A stretch of DNA of 64,000 nt from Davidsoniella eucalypti. Its lineage: Eukaryota > Ascomycota > Sordariomycetes > Microascales > Ceratocystidaceae. The position numbers were made by a program, and so were the translations under genes. Location: positions 372,001 to 436,000 of the forward strand of contig RMBW01000004.1 of the NCBI GenBank assembly GCA_004009845.1. The letters run 5' to 3'. Under the pieces are notes generated by a model, which saw only the letters and a program-made list of their open reading frames with translations, was not told where the DNA came from and did not search any database. Shown one piece after another: positions 21,763-36,375 of this stretch (positions within the stretch are counted from its first letter, which is position 1; each line of letters starts with the position of its first letter).

Positions 21763-24708
21763 AGCTTTACCTTTTTACATATAATACCTAGAATTTATAA
21801 CTAGAGCATGTTTGTTTTGGTGACGCTGTATGTACAAGTACCTAAGTACAGGGGCCAATCAAAGCGGCTTCCTACTCATGTATACTATAGTTTTCTGGCA
21901 CCTTTCCCACCGGCCATATCGTACATGTAGTGTATCTGATTGTACGTGAAAACACCCACTACACCATGGCCAGCTCTTGATTCTACAGACTACGATGCGG
22001 CACTGATATATAGACAAGCACAGCATATTTGCCATGAAAGCCAGCCTTGATACGCTTACATGTTTGCAGCTCCGAGAGCCCGCCATCAAAGTAGCGGTCA
22101 CAGTATATGCGAGGATTTGTCTGTGGCTGGACTCATGATATCGGCCCCAGCTCAGTTGAAATAAGCTACTTTTATCTTGGACAGAACATATCAGTCTGAC
22201 CATGTGCCGGACCGCTGGCTTCGTGTTGCTATATATCTCGCTATTGTATCGTGGCAAGACCTCGGAATCCGTACAACTGCTGTCTGTATGTACATACACA
22301 TGTATCTATAGATATACATATGCAGTGCGTATCATAGAGAGAAGACGGGATAAATGACCGAGAGAAGATGTCCAGGGCGACAAGCTAGATGGCAATTATG
22401 GCCAAATATATTCGACATCTTGCACTACAGTTACTGTGTATTAAATCTAAGATTAGCCTTTTCTTTGCTTAGATGGCCTCCTCCGCATGTCAGGCTGCTA
22501 GCAAGTCTGACCACGATCTATAGCAGCCCGGCATTGAAAGCAACTGCCGCGAAACACTGTCAGAGCAGCGTGGCGCCATTATGCTGGAAGTTTTGTTTTT
22601 CTTCATTATTCGCTGTCAGTACATATGCACTGGAAATAAGCCGACAAGTCTAAGAAAGCCGCAATCGCCATACTGCACCTCGTCTCTATGATATCATTTG
22701 GGGGAGTAATATGATGCTCTTCCGTGCTGACGATGTCTGTCCACTAGCAGCTGGGGCTCAAGGCAGCGCAGACTATGTTTACAACTTCAGAGTCAAGGCT
22801 TTCCGGAGAAGTAAACAATGTCTCTCGCCCCACGTCACCATCGATGGCCTACCCTACTGTATGTACATATTTTCAAGCAGGGTCCACTCACTAAGCCAAC
22901 AGCTAATAGTACATATGTAAATGTAGAGTCGTTCAGGCAAGCTGGGTCTCCAAGTCGAGCAGCAAGGGTCGTTGGTCGCAGCGGTCACCATGGACATCCT
23001 GTTCTCTTCAATATAACAAAGGGATAATTATAATTGTATGAGGAGGTAATGTATGATCCGAGTACCAGGGCGACTGTGGGCGGGCTATCTGGAAAAGCTT
23101 AGCATGTCGCTGGGGGCTCTGAGATCTTGGAACAGGATCACGATATTCTGAAGTAGATCAGTCTGTTGTTAAATTACGGAGCAAAGAATTAGGATGTTTA
23201 ACACGTTGGGTGATAGTTGGAGTATTTTTTGGGTTTCTGATATCAGTTGTTCAATCCCCATTTTTTGTTAGGGTTTGTACAAATCTAAAACAATAGAGAA
23301 CTGGACCTTCTAAATTGGGTAGATCGATCTCTGCCAAAGTTACCCAGTCTTCAGAAAATCAACAAAGGCCATGAATGAAAATATGGACTAGACAGCCTAG
23401 AGTGTGCCTAGGGCGATTCCTTTCCTTCTCAAGTAACTTTGTTCGTTATAGAAAGCTTCATTGGGCAGAAACTAGGAAGCTAGATGCAGAGAAGAATAAT
23501 AGACTTGTTGCGTCCTGCTGCCAAAAAAGCCAGCGAATAACGAGCTATACTCCGCACTTGGTATAGCCAGTAATTAGCTGCTAAGAGGATGCCTGTAGCT
23601 CTATTACGAGGCCCTGTAATCGGGAGCAACGACGTGCTATTAGAGCTAACAGAGCTAACAGAGAGAACTGGCTGATGCTAAATGCTCAAAAGAAAAGGCA
23701 AAAACAAGAAACCCAACTATGATAAACCCCTAGCTTATGCAGCAAAGCAATGATGGATGATGGTGATGCCGTCATCTGCCTCGGCTAGTAAATCGATGGG
23801 CCACCCAAGATTAACAGAAAAAAGAAAAAAAAGAAAAAAAAACAAAATGGCAGCCAACCGTTAAAAACGTATAAAATAAAAACACATCACTCAAGTGTAG
23901 CGGCATCAGCTCATGCGATGCGCTACTGTGTTGGCTTGATGACAGAGTCACCTTTCCATCGTCATCTTTCATGGCATACTTTCGCCCTCTCCCCAGGTCT
24001 CTCGCTTGATCTCTCATGCACCGGGCTTAAACAGGTCACTTTCTCCGGTCTCGATTGGCCGCGAGGAAAACCGACTGGGGAACCATCAAAACCAGTGCTG
24101 CATTCCGGCTGTATGACCCCAGGCAACACTTACTTGTAGTTGTTTGAGCATTGCCTGTACATACATTGTATCTGCTTGAACACTTGTAGTATGCTTATTG
24201 GACAGAGGTGCTCAAGTCGAGAGACTCCATAAAAAGAAATGACTAATCACTTAGTATCTCTTTCTTCTTCCTTCATATTTTCTTTTGATGGCTTAGTCTG
24301 GGGAGAAACGAGGCATGGCGAGGGGCTATAAGAGAACGTTCGGAAAAAAGAAGGCAGATGTGTGGGATGTAGTTAGGCGAAGATGGAGAGCATAGAACCA
24401 ATCTTGTTTTTTTTCTGTTTTCTACTGTTTTTCTAGTATTTACCCCCTTCCCTTGGTTCTACCGATGATTGGCCAACTGAATTCGCCCACTCGGACTACG
24501 AAGAAGCAATAGGCATAGTATAGTAGGTTAGAAATAGGAAGACACTGCAGATAGGCCACTTGGTGTAGTTTTAAGGGTATCCCTTGTCTCTATTCTACTG
24601 CTGATTCTCTTCTATACAGATGTACATATATATATCTATGTTCGCTTTTCTGAGAGTCAAGGGTTGCATTATACCATCCAAGTTTGTAACTACCATGAAA
24701 AAAAGCCA

Positions 24709-24732
24709 TATGTAAACAATGTATGTAAACAA
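24709..24732 (+). repeat. Direct repeat ATGTAAACAA x2 (forkhead-like sites)
   Basis: ATGTAAACAA occurs at 24709-24718 and again at 24723-24732, separated by four bases. TGTAAACA is the consensus bound by forkhead factors. Single copies also occur elsewhere in the interval at about chance frequency, so only the close pairing is notable. Confidence 0.4.
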
Positions 24733-27700
24733 CAGCCTGTCTCATGCGCTGATCACATCCTACGCCACCCTCTTGCTTTTGAGTGTGCCATTTTGCCAAT
24801 TCAGCTTGGATTTCAAGATGGCTGTTATTCTCATGCTATCTCGGCCATGATTGTCCAACGATCTGGTCTTCTCCTCTTCGAGAAACAAAAGACCGGGGAT
24901 ACATACACGCAAATACTACTCTATGGAGGGAGAAGAAGTATCTGCGTACATCCATATATGTATGTTCATGGTATGCTTGTGTCAGACAGAGAATACGTTA
25001 TATTAGTCCTCAATATACAGGTATAACCAAAATGAATACCCAGGAATCAATAAGTTGGCCTTATCCATGCTGCCATTTATGGCCCTCCGCTTGAACACGA
25101 GGCCAAATAAGGCAGACGATATTCATCGTGGTCTTGATGATAGCATAGCATTGTGAGAACGGTGATTTTCTGGGCGAATGTAACCCAGAGTAGACCTAGA
25201 ATAGTCTATTGTGAAAATTCATACGATTGGACGATTATCTTTCCCTCTCTTGGGTTAATCTTGGTCTCGAAACCCTCGGCCAAGTCATGAAAGACAACTT
25301 GGTCAACAAACAAGTAAATTTCATAAGTAAGCAGGGATGTGATACAACTACAGATGTTATACGCCTCTCTCTTTCTTTTCTGAGCTCTTTCATGAAAGAG
25401 GATACCGCTTACACCAGGATATTTTGTGCCACTGCAAAGATAAGAAGTACCGCACAATAAAATGCGAAGAAATGCTGTGATATGTACCTCTCTTGTGTTT
25501 TGGTAGCACTCGGTCACTGATAGCGCATGCAAGTCTCATGTGAAGACACGACAAACCGACCTGTATGTATATGTACCATCCATACATGGGGAAATGCTAC
25601 AGACACACACTTGAACGCATGTTGGCTGCTAGGCGTTAAGGGCACTATCCTTGCGGATTCCCCTCCATACATGTGCCTCAGAGAGCAGATGGCCACTTAT
25701 TATGCTGTACAAATCCAACTCCATCCAACCTCATGTACCATGTAAGCCATGAACTTCCAAAGGAAAGAGAAAGAGAGCGAGGCTGTACAAGCATACACGG
25801 CCCAACAATTTCTGTCTATTTCAGAGTCGCGTCACTCAGTTTGGATCACAGGTAGCCTTCTAGATCAGTGCGGCTACAGAAGCCAAGAGGCCAGCCCCTC
25901 TCGGTATTGAACCAGCAAGCCCTGTTCCTGTGGGTTATGTCTATCCAATGCTGCATATCGACGATACAACACCATACGATACTGTTCTACAAATGCTGTG
26001 TACCCTCGTAGCATCCCACACGGTTGCTGCTGTCGCTGTTTGTCTTTTCCGGTCTACTGCTGCTTTGATACTCAGATGATTTGGTAAAGCCACCAGATCA
26101 TGTACTATGTACTACGGTATACAGCACCATACGAACAACAGGAGCAAACACATCCAAAAAAGGGATAGCGTTTGTATCCTAAATTACAGGCCAAGTAAAC
26201 TGAGAAGATAAAAATTGGATTCATTCTATTGGGAGATGGAATAGCAAAAAGGGGAGTGAGTGGACGAGAAAACAAAACGTGTTATACATGTAAGGATGGG
26301 GGCGTGGACTAAAAGAATGAGAAGATCTGCTACTACAACACTATAGTTGTATACAATGTATGAATGTGCCATAGATACGAGATTGTTCTTGAGCCTACAA
26401 CCCATTGTCCTTCTGGTAGGCCGCTCGGTACAGTCGGTTCGGGGCCTAATGTATAAGAGAATAAGAGAATGAGCGTGGTTGTTGGGAAGCCGAGACAAAT
26501 GTCTATCAGTACGTATCTGACAGAGCAACACCTACTTTTTTTTCAGGTGGTTAGAGGCTTTCTTTGTTGTATTGTCGTTTTTCTTGATTGCCGGTAAGGG
26601 TAACATACAGAACCCTGTAAAGCCGGAAACCCAGCACATGTAACTGGAGGGCAAACAGCATCGAATCCATCTGATAGACCTGTTTTTTTCTTCTCTTTCC
26701 TTTTCTCGATCCGCCATGGCTGTCTAGAAAGGATATCTCACTATATCTCTCATGGCTGGGTGTACAGATATGTTTCGGTTCTCACTGGATCTTCCCTCTC
26801 CTCGTCGCCGTGCTATTTCTTCTTTCTCAGGTGGATTTCGTTGCTACAGGGTAGTTTGGCCTAACCCGGACTGGATTCGTTATAGGAGCTGGCTGGCAGC
26901 ATCATTTCGAGCAGGAGAAGAAGAAGCCGGATCTACTAGGTAGAAACCCTCGTCATCATCGTGGCCTTCGCCTAAGTAACGGAATGTGGCAAAAAAAGAA
27001 GAAAAAGCTTGTTGTTATCTTCTTCCTTTTTTTCAGGTTCTTTGTTAGTTTGAGCTCTACTTGTATAGAACTCGTAGTATAAAATAAATAATAAATAAAC
27101 AGAAAACTCACTGCCGATAACCGATGGTTTTGTTTCTCAATACTGGCACAAGAGACGACTTGCTGATTGATAGTTGAAATTTACACAAATGTAACCCTTG
27201 ATTCCTACTTTTTTCCCTTTGCTTCGATCACCTCGTTTGGGTCTGGATAGCCATATTCAAGACATGTGACTAGTTGCAGAACGGGACCGATAGAAGGGCA
27301 AGATGGGGCAGTGAAATTATATTGTTATATTGTCTCGGCCGAACCTTTGTCACATAGCAAACATATTGCGGGATAACCCTTTTAAGTGAAGAGACAATAA
27401 GGTATACCACTGGACTAACCTCATTAAAAGCAAAATTGCTCCTGAACAGGCATCAAGGCTCTTGAAAGCTTCGTTGTTGTCAGACACAATTTTGAGAAGA
27501 ATTTGCAAAGGCTTCGACCAGCGCTTGACGTGGCAATATTTGGGGGAGATAAACCCTAACGGCACGACGTCCACATGGATAATCCCATTCGCATTATTCT
27601 GACCGGGACAAGGACAAGCGGCGCAAGGCACGAAGTCGGGCGGATATTGCTATCCGTGGCATTAATATCGACAAGGCGATATTAAGGTAGTTGGTTCTCA

Positions 27701-30700
27701 AGAGAGCGAACCATTAGAACCAGCAGGATAGACACTAGTCGTACGATAATGATATCTTTAGAGCGGTTCGTAAGGTTCTTTGGTCCCAAGCTAGCTCCTA
27801 GCCCGAAAATATACGTATTATGTAGGCTCGCTATTTGTTGTTGGAATGCTTCGAAAACGAGCATACATCTGTACCTGTACTTTAGCATACGCAATAGCAA
27901 TAGTACGCTCCAGGTGAAGGCCAGCCTGCCAGCCTGCCAAGTTGGATTGGATCGCCCAGCTGTGCTTGGACTTTTGGGTTGGATGTTATGGCGGCATTCC
28001 CCATTGGACCATGATTGCAATGGTATAGTTTTGACCGTCTTTTTCAAGGAGCCATTGTCCCCTCCCCTCCCTCGAGATTTGGCTGTTCTTGGATGTGTAT
28101 CATTGCAGTGTTGTTCCCTTTGCTGGAGATGCACCGAGACTACAGCAAGAAACTGGTATCCTGGGCTATGGCCATTGGGCTTTGTTGGGCCTTCTATTCC
28201 AAGATCATGTCCCTCGCTTCCCTGATACAAGTCCCTTGACATCCCTGTTCTCAGGTCTAGAAAGACGGGATACCGAGAAGACTGTACAATTCATGCAGCA
28301 GTTGTAATGGCCTGATGCCTGCTGCATTTTCTTCACTAGCATAGCGGTCGGTGATTGTCTGTTCTTCTGCAACATGTGACATAGTCGTCACCCAGCTAGC
28401 TGCCTATAGCAGTGCAAAGTGAACCTTGAGGCAAGCTTGGCTGATTGGCCAGTGGCAGCCCGGAGACTTGGACATATGGTTATACCTGCAAATGGGCCAA
28501 GACGGTATTGTGTGGATTTGTAGATGGACTAGGTCCGGCAAACCGCGGTCAATTTTCGTTCACAACAAGGCAACCTACCAGACTATGGCAATGCTTGGTT
28601 CTTCAATGTGTTGCGGCCGCATTGCGACTCTGATGTAGTGCGACATATTGCCTAGAACTATAGTCATCTCGTCCTTTGGAGCTAGTAGTAGCTCATGCTA
28701 GCTGTAAACAAATAACTGCATCATAGCGTCTTGTACTGGCACAGTTTACATATACATGTACATACATACATATATATATATCAGACAGGTAATAAGACTA
28801 CGTCAAGTGCTTGTTCTCACCCCGTGAATGACGGCCGTCAACACAAATATAACACACAAATATAGTAGCAATCTCACTGCTACGATGGCACAAATGGATG
28901 GGGCTCGCATACGACTGCCTCTATCGTGGCTGGTGCTGTTTAGCAGTAATCCATGGCAACAAGCATTTATTCCTTCCCGATGTTCACAAATTCTTTTTTA
29001 TTTATCTAGCCCAGACGGCGTTGGTTTGGTGTATTATAATTGTATTATAATACAGGACCATCTTCTAACAAATCTCCCAGCGTCACTATGCGGAATCAAG
29101 CAATAGTGAACGGGAGGTCAAGGTCCTGTTTATTGGCTTGGTTGGTGGACTCGATAGGATCGAGACCACATACTGTGTTTCCTCCGAGGATGAGTCCCTC
29201 TCCTTCGGCGAGGTCGATAAATTAGAAGTACATATGTGGCATATGATGTGTTTATGCTATCTCTAATAGCCCGATGCTACTGCTTCATCGCGAGATCCAC
29301 GCCGGACCGTATCAAATCAAAGGGCATGACCTGTGACATTAGGAGTATCCCTATACCGAGCCATGCTCTTCCCTACTAGTGAAGAGGTTTGTACGCACTT
29401 ATAGTAGAAATTCCCAGGTCTGGCTTTACCATCGAGACTGGGAAAGAGAAGATGCCTTGTATCGTAAGTGAGGTTGATGGCTTTTAGTGGATAATATGAC
29501 TAGGCTTAACTAGCTAACCAGTTGGGGGGGTTTACCTTTTAAGATTACTATGTATCTGTAACTAGTCATACCAAGAGTGGATTGGATCGGTTTTTTCCTT
29601 GCAGCTGAAAGCCAAAAAATAAAAAAAAGAGACAACAAGAAAAATGACTCTTTTACGATCTAATATTCAGACACTGACTTGCTGTCCGACAGTCTTCTTC
29701 GAGCATCTAGCTAATAAAAGCATATTTTCTCTGCTCTGCTCTATTGGTAACTGGGAGATCTGGGAAGCTAATGTAGCCATGATTCCAATATCAGGGTCAA
29801 TGTGGAATACTTGGCTACAGAGAGTTACAGAAAGCCTTCAATACAATTCATGTACCTATCCGGCACGAAACCCCTGGCTAAGATACATCTTTTATCCATG
29901 TTTCCTATGTCAGAGGTACAAGAACTTTATTGAAACCTTTCTGTCGCCAACTGTATGAACCGGAATATTCCAACCAGTAGCTCCTCCTTGACAAGCCAAG
30001 TACAGCTCATTCTTGTATATTCCTGCACCTACATATAGCTGAACTACGTCCTGGTTAAAGTATAGAAGCTCTCTTCCATTGCTGTACTGTAGCTTAGGCC
30101 TAAAGTCACGGACTCTTGATCTTCGATGCTCAGTGACGATGTCTTTCAGCCCATTGTAGGCGATCCCTGATTCATCCACCCCCTTCGCCATTTGTAGCCC
30201 ATCCATATCCAATCCTCGACTGCTTGGTCCCCGGCAGTTGGAGCGTTTCTTCTGCATGCAATAGTAGAGGATGAGGTTGCTTTCATAAGGAGTAAAAGCA
30301 TATACATACATATATCTGTGTCTACTCTTGTGTTCTTAGACTCGAGCCCAGCAAAGGATCAAACTCTATGCGTCTTTCAATTAGCAGACTACCCAGTTGC
30401 AGTGGGCGGACAAGGTGTTTCGTCAGGATCAAAAGAACAATATGGGATAATAGCGAGACAGTCTAGAGACGCAAGAAGTCGTCAGAGCCCTTGCCTTACA
30501 GTCTTGTAGGCAAAATGGCTTTCGATATGACATGATGGAAAATGCACATTGTGCGGCATGAAGAAGCTGGCCATGTGTGATTCATCTATTAGCCTCGCTA
30601 TAATCTTATTATGCTTACAGGTATATGTGTGCAACTATATGTACATGAATGTTTACAAAATCACACTCACCGCCTCCTCTTGCCTTGGATGGTTTCGATA

Positions 30701-33700
30701 TTGAACACCACAGCCTATCTGGCCAACCCACCCGCAATATCTGCCACATGATCTTGTCTTTTCCTACTCTCGTTTATCGGCCCTACCAGGTCGCTAGGCT
30801 CGTAGATATCGACCAAGAAAGTCTGCTTGGAAGTGCTAGCACTACCATTAATCTCTACCCCTCTCTGTAAGGCTCCGTCAAATTCTACGTCACACTTTTC
30901 CCAGCATTCCTCTATTTGTTGCTAGTTCACATTTAAACTTCACAAAGCTCTACTCGGTATTCTTCCTATCAATTATAGGAAGAAAAAAAAAAGAAGAAAA
31001 AAAAAAAGAGAGAAATAGTATAGCGCTGGCCACGGGCCTCCCCCCTTCTCGTTCTCCCCGCTTGCCCCTAAAAGGCTGACGACAACTATACCTAGCCAAA
31101 GAATTTACAATTCCAGAAGGCCTCAAAATGTTACTGCGTGCTCACATCATACAGCATAACTATATGTATACCACGCGGGTGAAGTCCATTGGCACCAAGC
31201 TACGAGACGCCAGTAACAGTCGAGTACAGTACAGTCGTATCCAATACAGACGTGGGCGGCATGACGGCAGAAGACCAAATAGAAGAACACATACAATAGT
31301 GGCTAGTATACCGACCATTCTCTGCTACATACATATAATATATACCATACTACCATACTATCCCCGTACTTTGCTCACTGACGACCCGGTACGTCGGAGC
31401 CGCAAGCATTGGTCTGGTTTTAACAGCCCAAAAAGCGGTGTGTTTCCCTGGACTGTCCTAACCATTGCTGGGACCAGCCTTGTCTCCATTAAAAAAGCTC
31501 ACATGGTATATCCTGGATGGCATAGAGTCTTTAGCCCTGGCCTTCTTCTCTCTTTCGCTCTCTCTCCCTATTAGATATTCTCCTTGTGGGTTCTCCCAGG
31601 GATTATCCGCAATTAGAGTTATCTGGGCATACAATTGATACGCCCCATAGCCATGTTCTTAGGGCCTTTCAGAGTAGCAGTCAACTTGCAGCTCGGCTTT
31701 TCGTGGTGGTTTCAGACTCAGACTGTATGTCGTCTGTTGTAGCTGAATACACCGAGTAGACCCAGCCCTCTATCTCGTAGTGAAAGCCTAGCATTGATAC
31801 AACTATGAATTGAATTAGTACCCTATTGCATATGCTATATCGAACATGCATATATTAATACCACATTTATATATGTGCAACAAGCTGTTCTTTCCTTTTC
31901 TAGGCAATCTTTTTCCTTCAATTTCTGCCCAATCAAAGGGCCTAGCTTCATCTAATTTAAATTATAAAACAAAAACCTGGCTTTACGGCAATAACAAAAA
32001 AGTACCTATAGATACATTTACATCTACAGATAGACCAAAAATCATGTAATTAATGTTGGACTAATCATCATAGAGCCTAAGGTTCCCGCGGAAGAGAAGC
32101 CGGTAATCCACTAGAGGGAACTAGAGGCCCAAAACCAGAATAACCCTGTCGGTCTGGGTAATGAGTGAAAAGCTAGCCAGAAGAAATATGTACAATATAC
32201 ATGTATTTCTACAGTCTTCGTTTAGCTTCATGAAACAATTGTATGTCACTGATGGAGTACTAGTCGAATATAAGGGAGCGTGATTATAGCAGGAAGAAAC
32301 ATTCCAGAAATTAGCGTTCCCACGCGACCTACCTTGGGGAGTTTTAACCACAATACAGAGAGTCAGATCATAAGTCCAGCAGGGCGGATATGCTCTTATT
32401 TTGATGCTCTTGGGTACATTGGTAATATTGCATCCGGGGCTAGTTCTGCATGAAACAAAACGTAAAATAACAAGGTAGCAATCTACTTTTATCACTTCTA
32501 CATAAGTACATATATATGTAGTTTCACAGAATGCTGCCAAGTACATCTCGTTGTACGTGCCCCTCTCTTATTTGACCACATGTCTTTCACATATATGTAG
32601 CAATTTTTTTTTTTAGAAAAAACTACATGTAGGTAATCATGTTAACATTGTATCCGAGTTTATCTTGCTAACATGGCTATTTCTCAACACATGTACAATT
32701 GTATATACATGGATATCTTTAGATACGATCAGTAGTCCTGTAAGTATCAAAGATATACACCACTGCTCACTAGCCACAACGAATATATATACATAGTTGT
32801 AGTCAGCCTCAGATTCCAGCAGCATAGAACAAAGCCTGTAACATAAAACATCTGCAAGAAAAAAAGAAAAAAAAAGGTTGATGACCTTTTCTTCTCTTCT
32901 CTTCTTTCTTCATGCGTTGCAAGGGCGACATATACTTGTCTCTAACCAAGAAAATGAAAAGGCTGTTGCTAGCCTCGCCTTCATGTTGGTAATCATTCCA
33001 TATTTTGCCAGACGAAATACGTTCTTAGAGGAATCAGGCGTCAACTTGGTGTGTTATATTTTACTCTTAGTTCACTATAACTAGGCCGCAAGTGGTTGTT
33101 TTCTCCGGCCGAAAGCACAGACATGGCAGATAATATAGCTATCATATCAGACATATTTGTAGTAATTCAGACTTATTATGTATCGTGATATAGGGAGGAA
33201 AACGTCTCCCTAAAGGCCAAATACCAAAAAAACAGAGAAGTAAAATAAATTAAAAATAAAAATAAATAAAAAAGGAAGAATCCCATAAGAACTTGGTCGG
33301 TGAAGAAACAAAGGCACAAAAGACATGCATTATATCGAGCAAACCCAAGCGAGTTACAGCAAACGAAGCATAGAACAAACCAGACCAACAAACAAGAACC
33401 GAAAAGAACCGAATATATTGATACCCCAGGATATATAATGGCTCACGGGCCAGTTTATAAGTACATACGTTACCAATTTGACGGAACCTTGGCCCATGGG
33501 TCTAAAAGAAGGCGCGGTGCTGGCACTGTTGGCAATAACGACAGGTAAGGGGTTACCGTATGAGTGGAAGTACAGATGCCTGGGTGTTGTATTTTCTTTT
33601 CTTGTTTTCCTAATTCTAAACTAATAGATTCTTCCGTTAAGGAAGTATATCCAAGCAGGAGAATAGATCTTGGAACATACATATATAGGCCGTGGCTATG

Positions 33701-36362
33701 TTCTATTATGAGGCTGCATATAGTAGACTATCACACTCCCCTTCCCCTCCCTCTAATGCCCGGGCACACCTTGTTGAAAGAGAATGGAAGCTTTTACGGG
33801 GAAAAGAGAAAGCTCGGCCATCCTGATCCCCTTCTCCTGGAAGAGCGTCTAGTGCAGTTACATTTTCCATCGAGGATTTGTTTTGCTGAGAATAGTATTT
33901 CTATATAGCACATGTTAAGACTCGCTAATGTCAAAAGTCTTTTACTATGCCTATGGATTCGTTGTCGTTGATACACATGTACAGCATTGACAGCCTACGT
34001 GACAAGACAAGGGTAGTGCAAAAGGCAGAGGATATGCGGTCCGGCAATAGAAAGTATTGCAGATTGGTACAACATCATGTGTACAAATGTCTCGGTTTGA
34101 TGTATATATGTTTCTCTTAAGATATACCATGATGGCCATCTGAGGTCTCACCACTGTCTAGATCCAAGCCCATGAGACATATGGACAGAAAATAGATTAT
34201 CACCTCCTTCTCTCACACTAGAATCATCGTACGTAAAACGGCTAGACGGTACATGTACAGACAATACAACGTGGATATGAATATGATTGGGCCGCCCTAT
34301 GAAATAACGCGGTACAGTAGTACTAAGCTTGAATTTCGAGCCTTATAGTCCATCAAAAGAAAAGGTTCGCAAAAGAAAAGAAAAAAAGAAAGCGTCATAC
34401 GTACCATCGCCATAGGTCGTATCGAGTGAGACGACTTCGGACATACAGATAGAAGCACCACTATGATCAGAAGGTGTAGATATAGCGGTCTAGACGACCC
34501 TGCCCAAGCTAGAAATACAGGCGTTTCTTGCAGCGAGATACAGGGCTTCGATTGGTCATTCAAGGTAGGCGGCCTCATCTATGATATAATACAGGCTTAT
34601 GCATTTTTCTACAAGTAGTAGAAACTTCGGTGTACGCGTGAAACATCAAAAAACAAGATAGCAAATGCCATTCTATCATTTTTTACATATAGCCAGAACC
34701 GTCAGAGTCTCATTAAAGATACAAATTTCGAGGTTAGTTGCTCTTGTTAATTCCTCCGGTCATCTTCGCCCCCTTGGCGGTGAGATGAACGACAATCACA
34801 AAATGCCAAAGAGTCAAACAGACATATTGAATATGTATTTGTTAGAAAAATACACGTTGATTCACTATCCCGTTCGCCAATGATCAAGTACAATCAAGTC
34901 ACTAATGGCCAAGATGCTGTAATATATCAGATATAGCATCTTATATTGGTAAGCCGCCGTATCTGTAAGACTCGACTCGATGCAGGTAACAATAAATATG
35001 TAGGTTTGTTGGTCGACGCCTCACCTGCTATAACCGAATATTGGCTAACAAGTCTGGAACCGGGGCTTCATTAAAAAAAAGACGACGAGCCTACCTGTCC
35101 GTACAGTGTTAGTTCTTCAAGGCAGTAACAGTAACGAGGCACTGCCTAAGCAGATAGTTGGAATACATAATGTGATAGCTTTGATACACCGCTAGTATCT
35201 CGTTCTTTCGGCCGCGTCAAGCCCGAGACGAAGTCAAGAGTCACTGTCGGCTAAGTATCGAAGAGAATGATCACATCTCTTGCACGCCTATATACAGCCC
35301 ATGCATTCCGGGTTTCATTGGCCCCAGGTGGCTTCTAAAACACAGTACTCATTGGCGTATATTTAATCCAAAATTCCAGTCTCTATCGAGTCTAGGCTGA
35401 AAGGGTGTAGCAGATATCATATATCACAGCTTGGGAGGTCAAGATATCGCTCCGCGGATGACACCAAATGCGGAAATTGATTTGATGGCCGTGGTTCCCC
35501 GGTTTGTATTTATTCTAGATACAGATATATAAGCGTAGCTTGTTCGCTTTTGCCTACAGTGTTAATAAATCTTTTCATACGACCTACCCATCCTAAATTC
35601 ATGACTATGTGGTCGTCTTGCTATTCTTGCTAAGGCTCGCTAGAGATCTACTGTGACCTGCTACAAGATGCTCCAAAATACAACGACCAAGCTAGTCATA
35701 ATTACGACTGTTTCTGCAAAGAAAACAGGATCGACACGATCAACCCGAGCGCAAAGACGCAATGTTCTGGTGATAGATGGTGGCATGGAATCAAGTGTAT
35801 AGGGTAGGAACTAACATGATGTTGTCAATGCTGAGTAATTTTACCAGCTATATTGTTACCTTGATTAACACAGGATATGGAATCATTGCGGAAAAAGGCA
35901 GATAAACGGGCAAGTCAAGATTTCATAACCGGAAATAAAAACGGCGATCAGTCAGCACGAATGCACCAAGGCCAAATAGAATAAAGAATACGATGAAATA
36001 GTATGGAAACATAGTACATCTGAATCTTGGACAAATATGAGCCGTGCTTACCTGTGTCTGTACGCCTTTGGGTCTATGGAAATCTTTCATTTTTTAAGAT
36101 TATACCGTGCTTAATCGTAATAGGGACAAAGTAACATACTATTGAGAAGACGCATGGCAATATAACATCTATCGCATGAGCGACTTCTCCGATTAACCAA
36201 CTCATGTGTAGATCAGTTCCTGAATAGCTCAATCATCTTGTGGCCAAGTCCGTATAGTTTATTAATACATTCATGGTCTTTTCACAACATAGCATTGTAG
36301 CTTGGTATCGTACCTGGAAGTCGTTTGTTTTTGTGGTGCATTGTACATACTCATCTAGGGTC

Positions 36363-36375
36363 TAACCCTAACCCT
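36363..36375 (+). repeat. Short telomere-like sequence, TAACCCTAACCCT
   Basis: These are about two units of the common fungal telomere repeat (TTAGGG on the other strand), inside the gene-free interval. It is too short to be a telomere remnant on its own. Confidence 0.4.

Noticed and set aside
27682..28242. Longest frames of the gene-free interval (186 codons minus, overlapping 158 codons plus)
   Set aside because: Both strands are open over the same stretch and neither reads as a structured protein. I take them as chance, though a homology search should include them.
36363..36375. Interstitial telomere or ancient chromosome-fusion scar
   Set aside because: Only about two repeat units are present, and similar GGGTTA fragments occur elsewhere in the window, so a fusion is not supported.
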